Numbered from the stretch's first letter, positions 48,479 to 59,960 are shown. The stretch is 64,000 bases of DNA from Echinarachnius parma (GCA_037951105.1 JBAMJV010007132.1:124001-188000), one strand, 5' to 3'. Numbers and translations are program-made. The notes: generated by a model from the sequence alone, not told the origin.

Positions 48479-49503
48479 TCTCCACATGAGCCAAAGAATA
48501 AAGAGAGATTATGTATAAATGACTCCAGCAATATTTTTGTTTGCATAGAAAGTAACTGTTTTGGTCTCGTGCTACAACTGATACAAAATTAATAATAATG
48601 TGTGTATTACTGTAGTTAATCAGCAAAATCCAACTCGTTATGGGATGCCCTCATATGACGTCATACTGTCCACCCTATATTTGTCTGCAGTGGTGATCCT
48701 GAGTTAACAACAAACGGAAGAGAAAGACTACATAGCCTGCTTTGTTCCATGTCCAAAATAATCAGCACTATTTGTTTTCTTCAAATCAAATCAAATCATA
48801 TGTTTCAATACCAAAGTGGACATTTTAAGAAAAAATGGTTTCCTACTTCTATATTGATACGTGTGGTTTGCGTATATTGTATTAGTAAGAAGAAAGCAGC
48901 AAGGAGTGAAAGAACCACTAGAATTGCAAGTGAGCTTAGCCGATTCTGACAATCACTAGTGTGCTTTAATGTGATCACTGTATATCACACATGCAACACC
49001 TTAAAATATGATTTGGCGTCATGGTATGTACTATGTGAGTAACATCAGTCACTTTCAGTACTGATATATGTAATACATGTACATTCCAGCCAAAATCACA
49101 AACAGTTACATTTCTACAGATGTGTTTAATATCAGAATGTGAAAATGATAATAAATACTACAAATTGCCGTTCAGAAATAAAAACAATACTTGATACAGC
49201 TGGTGAAATATGACAAGAATATTTAAAAAAGACAAACAAATGCTTAAGGCATATCAAAGGCTTATCCCATGATAAATTTGGTTTTGTTTAAAAATTTGAG
49301 ACTTCTTTAATTCAGTATGATTACAAAAATTAAAATTGTACTTCCAGTCAATTAAGTCAATTAAAACAATGTTTGAAAGTGATGCTCTAACTTGGGGAAA
49401 AACCAAGATGAAGATGACTCGCAGTATATCAAGTACAACAAAGCCGTGACACAATGCACCATTTCCTCTGGTCAGAAGTAATCGACCCTAACAAACTTGG
49501 TTT

Positions 49504-49511
49504 CTTTTATA
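49504..49511 (-). promoter_or_regulatory. Putative TATA box, GPCR copy 2
   Basis: TATAAAAG on the minus strand in the same conserved block as at 44951. Downstream, GACCAGAGGAAATGGTG and the segment through TGCGAGTCATCTTCATC are shared with copy 1. Confidence 0.4.
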
Positions 49512-49855
49512 TTTTAGACTTCGTAGTACTACCACTCCATACCAAGATGACGACAGACGCAGTCTCGGTACCTTCCGATTTTCAGCTTTCATTTCAACTT
49601 TTTGCAAAACTTGTAGAGTAGATTTGAATTATTACAATTTTTATTGTGCCGACTGATAAAAATGTATTATGAATTGATGCAATCTCAAACCCATCTGGAA
49701 AGCTGTGCAGATAAGTATTGATGACTCACATCAGAAGCAGAGAGGGGTTGAATGATGAGACTTCCAGGAATGTAAAGGGGAGAGACTAGGCAGAGTAGCG
49801 AGATGAAAGGGTCATTAAATTGGAAGGTGTGAAGGGAAAAAACATGTTACATGTA

Positions 49856-50018
49856 CAGTGGAACCTATTTTATAACAAGATCCTTGGGACCATGGCAATT
49901 ACCTTGCTATATCACGTATCTTGTAAAAAAAATATATATAAAAGGGCTGCGCTAGGACGAGCAAAATTACCTTGTTATAAGGTTTTGGTTTATCAGAGCT
50001 CTGTATGAGGTTCCACTG
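49856..50018. mobile_element. Mariner-type MITE, 163 bp
   Basis: TA target duplications (49854-49855, 50019-50020) flank ends CAGTGGAACCT and AGGTTCCACTG. The interior contains GGGACCATGGCAATTACC and CTTGTTATAAGG. TA duplications define Tc1/mariner. Confidence 0.85.
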
Positions 50019-50382
50019 TAGTCTAGACATGTTAACATCCAATAAATAAGCCATCATCACCATTATCATCATCATCACCATCATTATCATCATAATAACA
50101 TCATCACCACCAAAATCAATCAAGTGCTGTAGTTGGGTTAAAGGAACTAAAGAATACAATGTATTTTGGCACTTATTCCATAGTTGATGACTTAGGTCTG
50201 AACTAGGTCTGCATAAAAAACTCCATGAAAATAAACACAGTAGTGATTTTAGGCTAATTTTCTGATGCCAAATCTCACTTAGCAGCCAGTTTATGCCGGC
50301 TTACGTCAACTAGAGAATTTAGAGAGGCGTCGTGTACAGTGACTTTGGCGATATAAAAGGGGCGTTCCCAGGACAATTACAT

Positions 50383-50607
50383 CCCATTCATACTTGCGTC
50401 TAGCACTGGCTTAAGCCAGTGCTAGACGCAAGTATGAATGAACAGTGGCCTGGATCGCGCATGCGCATTACGATCTTGTTCTATAGTGACGTCACAATAC
50501 AATAGGGTTCACTGTACTACTTGTCCACTGTTGATGCCTAGTATGAATGGGTAGACATCTTATCCCAGGCCAGTGCTAGGCCAGTGCTAGACATAAGTAT
50601 GAATGGG
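50383..50607. mobile_element. Foldback element with a 56-bp perfect palindrome
   Basis: Ends CCCATTCATACTTGCGTC and a diverged complement TAAGTATGAATGGG. The first 58 bases include a perfect palindrome at 50385-50440 with no loop (centre CTT|AAG). Further GCCAGTGCTAG repeats lie near the right end. A TGACGTCA CRE sits at about 50489. No target duplication found. Confidence 0.7.
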
Positions 50608-52260
50608 GTGTTAGATATTTACTAATTACCCAAGAATTTATTGATTTCATGGGAAATGACTGCCAAATTCTTTTTCTTGAGGAAGAAATTACATTATAGA
50701 GAGCCTAATTGTGAAAATTAGGCCATCTAGACGCTATAGTTCCTGTAACCGTTTATAACCCAAAATCTTTGTGATATTTAGCACAGGTCCAATGACCCAG
50801 GGCCACTGAAATTATCTTCTGCCTTCAGGTCACCAAATGTCATCATTGCTAAATTCTACTTGCATGAAACCAAATATAACATAATTTTTCTTTTGGGGGG
50901 CACCACATTCAGGTTTCAAACCACTAAAATTGCACAAATCATGTTATTTTCCCATCTGGGCCACTACCCTAGATATATCCATGCATGATACAAAAACACC
51001 ATACACTCAATTACAAATCAAGAAAACATCATTCTGTTAATACATTATTTATTCAATGAATATCTTCTTTGTATATTGAATAACATTTCAAAAATGGGTC
51101 TTGTACAGAAAAAAAAACATGTTTCGACTCACATAGTGGAACAACAAAAAAGGTAATACAATCTACATCTTGCAACAAGCAGTTCTTTTGTTTTGAAGAT
51201 AGAGCCATACTTCTTCCCACTTTCAGCAAGTTCTTCTGGCAGTCACTCAATTTTCTTAATTTAATATCACTTCGTAGAACATTTGTTGGAGAGTGTACAT
51301 TGAAAGTATTTAAATATGGGTGGGGAAGTATCAGAATGCAAACATTTTCATATTGAGAAAAGTGTATATACATGGATAACACTGAAATGGAGGATTTCGG
51401 AGTGTTACATTGTACAGATAAAGTATGGCTCAACCTTCAACACAAAAAGATCAATTTGCAAGATCACAAAATTAGACGGATAATGTCTAATTCGTAGAAA
51501 AAACAAAAGTATGAATATCATTCACACACCTACATTTAATGGCGAGGCTTTGCCTCAAAACATTCCATTTGATTTGAATAACATGAACTGCATTGCATCT
51601 CAGTTCTCAGAACTATCTTACATGGCTTCTCAAATCTCAATGTACTGGCAACATATGAATTCTGCACATGAAGCAACATTAAAAATAACTTAAATCAATT
51701 TTAGTTTGTATGAATGCAGTAATACTGCAAAGTTCTATGAAACTTGTTATCACCGAGTGTCTTCTTACAATACCATAACTTAGATTCCGCCTTTCAGGTG
51801 AAAACAAACTCAACATTGGATGACAACACGGTTCATGTGTAATAAGTAAACTTGTAAAAAAATACAGTATACAAAGGTTTGCCTGAACATGTATTACGTT
51901 TGATAATTTTGGACAGTCTTCTACAACCTTTAGGACAATAAGTAATAATCACTTGATATTTGGCGACATTAAATAGTGAGGTTCAGTAATATTTATGTAT
52001 CACTGAGCGTCAATAACAAAATTCAAATGCTTTTCAATTCTTATGTCAGAAACACATCGCTGGGTAAGTCTGCAGAAGGCAGCTACAAATTTTCAGAGGG
52101 AAATGTCTTGTATAAGGAACAAAGGTTTACATGATTGACATGTATGAAACACCATACGTATGAACTTTGATACTAAAAAGTATGAGGTTGAGTTTAATGG
52201 GAAATGCAAGCAGCGGAAGGTCGCAGGTTCTATCCCAGTTGGGTTATTCCAAAGACTTAA

Positions 52261-52644
52261 AGGGACTTAGTAACATTGTCCAAATTCTCAAAATAAAATT
52301 TTCATTCTAGCGGTTCCCTCATACCTTGTTGTATTCCTATTAACAATACAATCATGGGACAGGTTTTGGTTTTTCAAATTTCCCTTTCGTTACAAAGATA
52401 TGTACGATCGAAGTATTCAGATAAGAAAAACTCCGGGCGAGTTTTTCTTTTTCTTCTGTGTACAAAGTGAGTGCAGTGAGTTATTGAATATCACTTTGCA
52501 TTTTCGCTCACTACTTGGCCATGCAATGTCCATTTGACTTGAAATGTTCACACAATACCCTGTGGACATATGAGATAACAATAATATACATTGCATCAAC
52601 CATTCATCACTTTTTGCACATGTCAACAAAGTTACTAGATCCCT
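52261..52644. mobile_element. TTAA-type MITE (family 2), 384 bp
   Basis: TTAA at 52257-52260 and 52645-52648. Ends AGGGACTTAGTAACATTG and complement of AGGGATCTAGTAACTTTG. Same family as 33064-33423, with shared interior such as AATATCACTTTGCATTTTCG. Confidence 0.78.
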
Positions 52645-52693
52645 TTAATGAATGATGGCAACTATTGCATTTTAGATATTCACTCTGCATTTA

Positions 52694-52853
52694 CAGTGAA
52701 ACCTCATTATAATGAGCATGTTGGGTCCATTGAATTTACCTTGTTATATCAGGACTGAAAAGCAGCAGAATAAATGGAACCTAAACCTGTGAAATCACCT
52801 TGCTATGTTAGGCAACTCATTTTAACAGAGCTCATTATAAAGAGGTTCCACTG
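52694..52853. mobile_element. Mariner-type MITE, 160 bp
   Basis: TA (52692-52693, 52854-52855), ends CAGTGAAACCTCATTATAAT and ATTATAAAGAGGTTCCACTG. Homologous to the copy at 49856. Confidence 0.85.
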
Positions 52854-54414
52854 TATAGTGAGAAAGGGAATCATGCAGAGGACTATTTGATGATTTGCCT
52901 ACTTGTTAATTTCATTAAATTTGATTTTAAACACTTATTGGCAAATTTATGGGTTTTTTTTGTTTTGTTTTTTAAATGATGAAGTACATGTACATACCCA
53001 AGGCAGGCCAATTAATAGGATTTCATACAAGAGAACCAATGTTACACAAATGGTTAAGTCTAGATGAAATCTCACAGATATAGAAAACACTAGGTGAAAT
53101 GTTTAAATCATTTTGCACACACTAGGTGACTAATGTTGTTCAAGTAGCAATAACAACATGTATGATCTTAATCAAAAAGGAACAAGGCCCGAATTAATTT
53201 ATATTTGCAATTATTTTAATGTTCTCAACTAGATTTTGCAATACCTATACAGGTGATTAAATACTGCAGTAAAAATACAATGCTCACAGCATCAAATGGC
53301 ATATACCATAGTAGTTCTATTGATTGCAAATATCTAATGAATCTGGGCCCCGATATAATATTTTTTTCATTGGAGGATCTCAAAAATATTTGTGCTGCAA
53401 TGCAGTCAGACAAAAAGTAGAAAATGAGCACACGGTGCATAGCTGAGCTAGAAAAAATTCCTCTTCCATAAGTTAACGACACATTTTTGTATGATTATAG
53501 ACAGTTTCACTTGGCATTTTCCTTGTCTGATGCCCTGGATATGAGCTATTTGATTAACCTAATAAATACAACTCGGTTCTTGGAATCAACCTTGCATACA
53601 TTAGTTGTTGCTTTGTCAGGTATACCGCTGGCAAGCTTTTAGGTTGCCGGGAACAACCTTTGTTCACAGGATATGCATACAATTTGAATGTGTTAGCGAA
53701 CAGTTCTTTTTAATAGCAATTTGCACATGTTGAATATGTTAGCAAGCTGGTATGCAATGGTCTTTTGGTAACCTGGTCATGTGATGGTTAAATTGATAAT
53801 AAATTGAAAAAAACAACAAAGAGTGTTATGTGCTAGGTATTAACATTTCATGTTAAGCGCTGCAGGTAATATGATTTGGTTCAATTTACTTGAAGTACAT
53901 TGATCAGTTAGTGTATGGTAACGATCATCACATGTAAGTACAAGTAAGTTGGCTTGCAGTTGTGGAAACACTACGTTATGAATCCATTCGCACTAACAAT
54001 GAACTGTTCCATACGAGGGACTTATAATAAACGTTGTAGTTTTCTTTGTAGGCTTATTTTGCACTCTCCAGCCGCAACTGCTTATAACACGGTCAACAAG
54101 CAGTGATACAAACCTTGCGACGAATGTTCCAGGTGTGTGTGGCAGAAACTGTCTTCAACATTGTTGCACGTTTATCCTTGGTACCCATTCATTCATCTAT
54201 CTTGCTCCAACGTTACTCAAACAGGCTGACTTTCTTTAATTCCTTTAATATTTCTTTATCCTTGTGAAAAGCATCCATCTTGCCTCTCACTTTTTCCAAG
54301 GGGCAGTTCCTAAATTTTCTCTATCTTTGCTTTACAACAAGTAGTAGTACAGTTAACAAGAGTTATTCCTTCATTTTCTCCTCCTAAGAATATATGCATC
54401 TTTGCACTCACTCT

Positions 54415-54489
54415 CTAAAAAGCTTCCTCATCGTCTTCGGCCATTTCCTTTGCGAGCTCTAAGTCCTGCTGTTCCCTTTCTCTTCGGTC
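54415..54489 (-). CDS. PSMD3: 26S proteasome regulatory subunit PSMD3 (Rpn3), last coding exon
   Basis: PSMD3/Rpn3 is a PCI-domain subunit of the 19S lid, needed for lid assembly and processing of ubiquitylated substrates in cytosol and nucleus. This exon, after acceptor ATCAGCAG, encodes DRREREQQDLELAKEMAEDD and then EEAF and TAG (54415-54417). The acidic tail with REREQQDLE-AKEMAEDD is diagnostic. Seven minus-strand exons (54415-54489, 55995-56201, 56497-56720, 57365-57479, 59961-60064, 60598-60788, 61294-61430) join in frame and give about 350 residues, roughly the C-terminal two-thirds of a protein of about 530 residues. N-terminal exons lie outside the window. An alternative acceptor three bases upstream would add one Gln. 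Confidence 0.97.
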   Translation of the reverse strand, partial: DRREREQQDLELAKEMAEDDEEAF

Positions 54490-55125
54490 CTGCTGATAAC
54501 GGAGAAAGAAGAAAAAAAAGAGGAAAAGTGTCAGACAGAAGCTCATCTTTAAATATTCCATCAAAATTATTGAAAACAATTGATTATTTCCTTTTCTCTT
54601 TATCTTCACATTCTATCTATATCTAATGTTTCTTCTTCTTTCTCTTTGGACAAATAAGTCAATCAATCTTTTTCAAAATAAAACAGATTGAATAGAGTTG
54701 ATATACATTCTCATTAATAAAGTGTACAAGGATTATCATACAAGCTTATTAATCATAGATATTAACTAGTGTAAGTCCAATATAACACGGACCAACAACT
54801 GGCACAACAAGAAGGGAATGCTCCTCAATTTGTTACAACTGTTGAACCGGGTCACTGAAAAATACTCTGCAATCTAGCCAAACTCTGAGCCATAGGAGCA
54901 TGACAAACCTACAAAGCTTTATAACAACCACCACCCATAGAGGACTACCAGAAGAAGCAAGTTGTTATTAAGCAAAATATTGCATTAACAGAAGTTGTTT
55001 TCCAACTCTTTGATTTACAAATTGATTCAAATAAAAGAAGCAGATGATAATGAATTAAGAAATAAGCCTTTGCCTAGAATCAAACCGAAGACCTCCATAT
55101 TTTAGTGATATTTCTATAATGGTGC
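54490..55125 (-). other. PSMD3 intron, first part
   Basis: Intronic, with an A/G-rich stretch after the exon. It leads into the TTAA element at 55130. No other feature seen. Confidence 0.6.
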
Positions 55126-55129
55126 TTAA

Positions 55130-55905
55130 CCCTAAAAAGACTGGGCTATTTTTAACCTTAAAAAAACTGGGGGGGGGGGCTAAAAGGGCCCCCCCCTAAG
55201 ATCTCGGCAACCGAAACTCCGATCGACTCCAAATTTGGCATCGTGATAGATGTCCATAAGGTCAACAATATTGCGTAGTTTAAAAAAAAAATTTAATTCG
55301 AATATACTAATTAGAGCTAATTAATTATGCGAAAATTGTATTTTTTGGTAATTTTCGTAGTTTTCTCGGCAATCGAAACTCCAATCAACTCCAAATTTGG
55401 CATGGTGATAGATGTCCATGAGCCATACAATATTGCATAGTTAAATTTTTTGTTCTAATTATAATATGCTAATTAGAGCTAATTAATTATGCAAAAATTG
55501 CATTTCTTATGTATTTCTTTGTTTTTTCGACTTATGTTTTTTATTGTTTTTTCAATGGAAATAATTATTGACCATTATCAACCATTTTTAGCCCAAAATT
55601 AAATGATTGCTGTGATTAGAATGAAAAATAATGAAGATTTTGTCTTTTCTAGGAAAAAATCAATTTCCATAGGATTTGTACACAAATCACAAAATTTAGC
55701 GATTTTCGGGCCGACGCTCACTTACAAAAGGTCACGTAACTTTAGAACGGTACACCCGGTTGTCGCAAATTTGGTATCAAAAGTTGCGAAAGACTCTTAA
55801 GGAAAAAAGTCGTGAAGTGGCACCGTAAAATATTTAAGCGTTGCGAAGTAATCGCGAAATTGGAGGAGGGGGGGGCTAAATCAGCCCCCCCCAGTCTTTT
55901 TAGGG
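55130..55905. mobile_element. piggyBac-like TTAA MITE, 776 bp, in a PSMD3 intron
   Basis: Perfect 16-bp terminal inverted repeats CCCTAAAAAGACTGGG and complement, TTAA at 55126-55129 and 55906-55909. G/C homopolymers sit just inside both ends, as in the 33947 element, though the inverted repeats differ. The block CTCGGCAACCGAAACTCCGA is repeated about 165 bp later in diverged form. No transposase. Confidence 0.85.
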
Positions 55906-55994
55906 TTAAACCATCAAGCCTAAAAGGCCCTCAGTTGGTGGTTAGTTTCCCCATATGTTTGAATTTACGAAATTTAAGAAAAATTCAAACTTAC

Positions 55995-56201
55995 TTCCGC
56001 TGATTCTAGGTCCTTGTTATACGACTTGGGCGGAAATCTCATGGCCTTGACGGCCTGGTTGTGGATGTCCAGACAGAAGGTGATTCGTTGGTGGAAGGCA
56101 GCCATCGGTTCCTTGGTCGTGTAGACGTCAACCGTCTCTTTGGACTGGACGTAGCCTTTCTCATGGTCTATACTTGCTTCTATCACTCCGTCCCTGATTG
56201 C
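55995..56201 (-). CDS. PSMD3: PSMD3 exon (C-terminal part of the PCI domain and tail)
   Basis: Acceptor CTCTTCACAG, donor GAA|GTAAGT, 69 codons, phase 0 at both ends. It encodes [20 protein letters not shown] through [14 protein letters not shown] to [11 protein letters not shown], nearly identical to vertebrate PSMD3. Confidence 0.97.
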
Positions 56202-56279
56202 CTGTGAAGAGGAAAAATGTTGGATACTACAAATAATTGCGAGACATAAATAAATGGCAACCATATTCAAGAGTTACAT

Positions 56280-56335
56280 GATCGTGTAGATGTCAACCGT
56301 CTCTTCGGACTGGAGGTATCCCTACTCATGGTGAG
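56280..56335 (-). pseudogene. Decayed copy of part of the 55995 exon
   Basis: CGTGTAGATGTCAACCGTCT and the following bases to about 56335 match 56117-56170 of the real exon at roughly five of six positions. A second scrap, GGACTGGACGTAGCCTTTCC at about 56437-56456, matches the same exon. Both are intronic and lack splice signals. Confidence 0.75.
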
Positions 56336-56496
56336 AGACATAATTGAAAGTCAACCATAAATCAAGAGACATAATTAAAACAAAGCAATGGACCACTGGT
56401 CTTGTACACTTGTAGACATTGTACAATGACTTTAAGGACTGGACGTAGCCTTTCCCTTTGTGTTACTCTTTGAAAGCAAGCTGCAATTTTGGTTAC

Positions 56497-56720
56497 CTTT
56501 GCTACGATGAACTCTGCATCCTCCGGACTGTCAAGCTGCAGCTTCTTGGCGACATCCGACAGCGAGATGCGGGAGTAGGAGAGGCTGATCATGCGCACAC
56601 CGGTCTTGATCACGTTGTGATGGAGTCGGATGATCAACGTGTAGGTGAACTCTGACTGGAACTTGGCTGCGTGTTCCTTCAACATCTGGTTGAACAGAGC
56701 CAGGTTGCCACTTCTCACGG
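56497..56720 (-). CDS. PSMD3: PSMD3 exon (PCI domain)
   Basis: Acceptor TTCATTGTAG, donor AAG|GTAACC, 75 codons with one base from the preceding exon. It contains TYTLIIRLHHNVIKTGVRMI, SLSYSRISLSDVAKKLQL and DSPEDAEFIVAK, the winged-helix part of the PCI domain. Confidence 0.97.
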
Positions 56721-56769
56721 CTACAATGAAGGGAATGATGATGAAATAATGATGGTGAAGAGAAACAAT

Positions 56770-56888
56770 GCACGTTTGTCTTCATTACGTTGTGAATGGG
56801 TCGGATGATCAGCACGTATATGCCTGGAACTAGACAGCGTATTCTTTCAGGATGTGGTTTAAGAGCCTGCTTGCCATTTTTCATAGTC
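56770..56888 (-). pseudogene. Decayed copy of the 56497 PCI exon
   Basis: In the real exon's frame it reads YVLIIRPIHNVMKTNVH, against YTLIIRLHHNVIKTGVR in the exon, and begins MKNGKQAL against VRSGNLAL. A net loss of about nine bases keeps the frame, and no stop occurs in about 39 codons, but the acceptor AG is lost (GTGACT in place of TGTAG) and the second half is missing. Confidence 0.85.
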
Positions 56889-57364
56889 ACAGAAGAAGGA
56901 TTTTTTTTACATAAGGTTTTAGCTTCTCAGAACTTTTAATTTTAAAAATATGTGAATATGTATATTCTAGAACTTTACATTAAACAAACGCATACAAAAA
57001 GGAACACACTATTCTTCTTCACAATGGTTTTGCAATTCTTCATCTCCAAGATAATGTCATGATCATGCGATCTACACTGTGTATATACTTCTAACAATAA
57101 GATGTCAGATACATTGATTTGTACATTTAAATCTTTCCAAAGAGACTGTCTGCCCAGATTTGGCTTCTCAAAAAAAGAAAAGAAAGTTTGGTCAATGCAC
57201 AATTTTGAACTATACATTCCACAAAAATGAGGTATAAACAACCAATGGGAAAAACTAAGGCAGTTCGCAAGCATTGGCAGCAGATTTATATAAGCAGAAT
57301 GTGGCATATAGATGGAAACCACTTGCATTGTACCTTGAACACATTTTTTGTAAGTACGGCTTAC

Positions 57365-57479
57365 CTTGTGTGAGCTGGAAGTATGGCACTAGTGTTTTCT
57401 TGTAGGCACTCTGCCTGAAGATACTCCTGTCTGGGATCTCTCCAAGGAGAAGCTGAACAACGATGGCTAGCTTGTGAAC
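57365..57479 (-). CDS. PSMD3: PSMD3 exon
   Basis: Acceptor TTTCTGCCAG, donor CAAG|GTAAGC. It encodes [20 protein letters not shown] through [18 protein letters not shown]. The LLLGEIPDR block is invariant in the family. Confidence 0.96.
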
Positions 57480-57534
57480 CTGGCAGAAATGGAAGATATT
57501 TATTACAGAATAAAAATGTCATAGAATGTGTTGT

Positions 57535-59543
57535 GGGCAATTCCAAGGTAACAGCGTGACGGTCGGAGGGTGTTTCTCATGATGAAAGTCTAAATAACTC
57601 ACAAAATAAAAATGTCCAGAACCAAATTTTGATATGCATCTGTTACCACTATCCTACCAATTATTTACAATAGGAAAGAAAATCAAAATTCCCACTAAAT
57701 TATGAATTATGAATATCAATATCTGCAGTAACAGCGTGACGGCAAAAAGACATGGGTTTCTTACATGGTAAGAAACTAAGCAAACTCTGTGAACTACAGG
57801 AACATTTTGCAAGTTTGTCACATTGATTCTTTGTACTAGACATCAAGCTAGAACATCCAAATAAAAATGTAGAAAAAATCCAATGTTCATAGTAAATATG
57901 ATATCATACACGTATCTGTGCATGGTAACAGTGTGACGGTAACACCGTGACCTCTGAATTGTACATGTTATATATATGGGAGATATTGATGAGATGAATA
58001 AGATTATAATTTGGATGTAGTGATCCAGAATCTATACAGAACTAGATGAATGGGTAATATAACCCAGATGCTCTGAAATGATGGTTTGCATGACACACAT
58101 TTGCAGCCTAGCGCCCTCTATTGATCAAAAAATGTTTTTGGACATAACTGAAATTCTTATCTTTTTCAGAATTCAGTTCGTGGAACCATCAAATATCAAA
58201 ACCAAAATACATACTTAATTGCAACAATGAAATATTAGACCTTTGCCATCTGACCTTTGACCTTATTTCTCAAATTAGCATACAAATGTTTAATTTTCTG
58301 TCTGCAAAGTACATATCTACAAGTGATTTGTTTCATGTAACATGATTTCAATGTCAGTAAGTTTTTGTGTTTGAATTGGTAATTATCCGAGTGACCTTTA
58401 ACCTGTGCTCCAAACATTTTCAGAGAATTTTCTTTTACCTACAGTACTCTTTCTAACATCAATTCTGGCATTTTATTGTGAGATCAAAAATAAACTACAA
58501 TAATTTGACCTGTTGACCTTTGACCCCATGACCACATTCTATAATCAGGTCATCTACTTCACTGGACGCGTACCAGTATTAATTATCATGTCATCCTTCA
58601 AGGATTCTTGAAATATCTTGAGAATAATATATTTTTTGCATATTAATTAGCTGTAACCTTTGACCTTTGACCTCATGGCCCCAAAATGTATCAGATAATC
58701 CGTACCTCTGAATACATGTCTTGTACAAAGTTTGAACAAAATCCATCCAACGATTCTTGAGATATTGCAAAAAAAAGAACACTAAAGTACATATGCACAT
58801 ACAGACAGACGGACATACGACCCCTACACATTTATGACTCGGGTAACTTTGTGATGGAAACATTATCAACTGACCCTATTCATATAATCAAAGCATGAGC
58901 AATGCCCGAGCATACCTAAAAAAAAACATATTTCATTATTTGATTTTGTCTAGTGTATTATATCAATGGAGATCAAGTAGGTTGCGTCACGCTGTTACCC
59001 AAAAAGTAACAGCGTGACCAAATTGATATTGCTTAGATTAATTAGTGGTAAAAGATAATGCTGCTATTTAGCATCCATAATATAGCCCTATGGGCGAATG
59101 AAGAAGAAACAAAAAATGATTTAATTCCCATTCATATTTTTCCAGAAATATTAAAAATACCTGTTTTTAGGGCAACAGCGTGACATATTGATGACTATAA
59201 ATGAGACAATCACTGAAGCAGAACAAAGAGCGAAAATGCCGAAATAGATATTTATCTGATAAATTGAAGTAATGATCTTACCAACAATGAAAGACAATTT
59301 TATGAAAACCTTTTTTTGCAGCTCTTTTAAGCTTAATATTTACAAGTATATTTTGTGAAAATAATTGAAAATTAATTTATGCTAATTAATTCCTACGAAA
59401 TAATAGTTTATGCAAATTTTTTTTTTTTACAAAATGCATTTCTGAATAGTTGAATCTTTTAGCTTTAATTTGATACCAAATATGTTATGATTCGACGAAT
59501 TTGAAAAATGGGTGCTCATGTCAATGTTTGCTTGGAATTGCCC
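57535..59543 (+). mobile_element. Non-autonomous DNA transposon with 4-bp TSD, copy 2 (2009 bp)
   Basis: Same element as 29276-31288 over its whole length, about nine in ten bases alike by eye. Termini GGGCAATTCCAAG / CTTGGAATTGCCC, flanked by TTGT (57531-57534 and 59544-59547). The seven internal motif positions (57550, 57730, 57927, 57941, 58986 inverted, 59008, 59174) read AACAGCGTGAC in five cases and AACAGTGTGAC or AACACCGTGAC in two, in place of AACGCCGTGAC. It inserted in a PSMD3 intron 52 bp from the exon at 57365-57479. Confidence 0.88.
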
Positions 59544-59617
59544 TTGTGTTAAAGTTGAAGAATAAGAATACATAGGGAACACATGAGATGCAATTAGGGT
59601 ACTAATGCTTTATTGAT

Positions 59618-59676
59618 ACAACTGTCTGGAATCTCTCAGAGTAAACTGAACAACAATGGCTAGCATGTAAACCTGT
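59618..59676 (-). pseudogene. Decayed copy of the 57365 exon
   Basis: GTCTGGAATCTCTCAGAG and CTGAACAACAATGGCTAGCA align with the real exon (GTCTGGGATCTCTCCAAGG, CTGAACAACGATGGCTAGCT). It lies just beyond the 2-kb transposon, so before that insertion it was about 150 bp upstream of its parent exon in gene sense. Confidence 0.8.
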
Positions 59677-59960
59677 ACAATATTAAGGCTACATACAAGT
59701 GGTATGATAATCTAAAGCTCTTGGCCTGTATTTATGAACCCTGCCATCTTACTTTCATGCTAAGTCTTTTTAAGATGACAAGGCTAAGTATGCAGCATCT
59801 GATCTTTTTAGATGCCAACTAGGTTGCAATTAGAAGATAAAAAGAAGACTAACCAAGCTAATCCTAGATGGGTGTTTTGACACCCTCAGCCAATATGGAA
59901 AAAGGACGATTAAAACAAATAAGATAAGACAATTATTTAATGAAAGACTGGTCTACTCAC

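Larger units (their letters stand above)
50608..54414. other. Non-coding region downstream of PSMD3; possible long 3' UTR
   Basis: No conserved gene seen. For the minus-strand PSMD3 transcript an AATAAA signal is available near 51045-51050 (TTTATT on the plus strand), which would give a 3' UTR of about 3.3 kb containing the two MITEs below; nearer polyadenylation sites were not obvious. The 126-codon frame at 51053-51433 and others here are unrecognised. Confidence 0.35.

Noticed and set aside
52210-52250. GGTTCTATCCC as a tRNA B box, hence a SINE or tRNA gene
   Set aside because: No A box at the right distance and no tail; too little to support.
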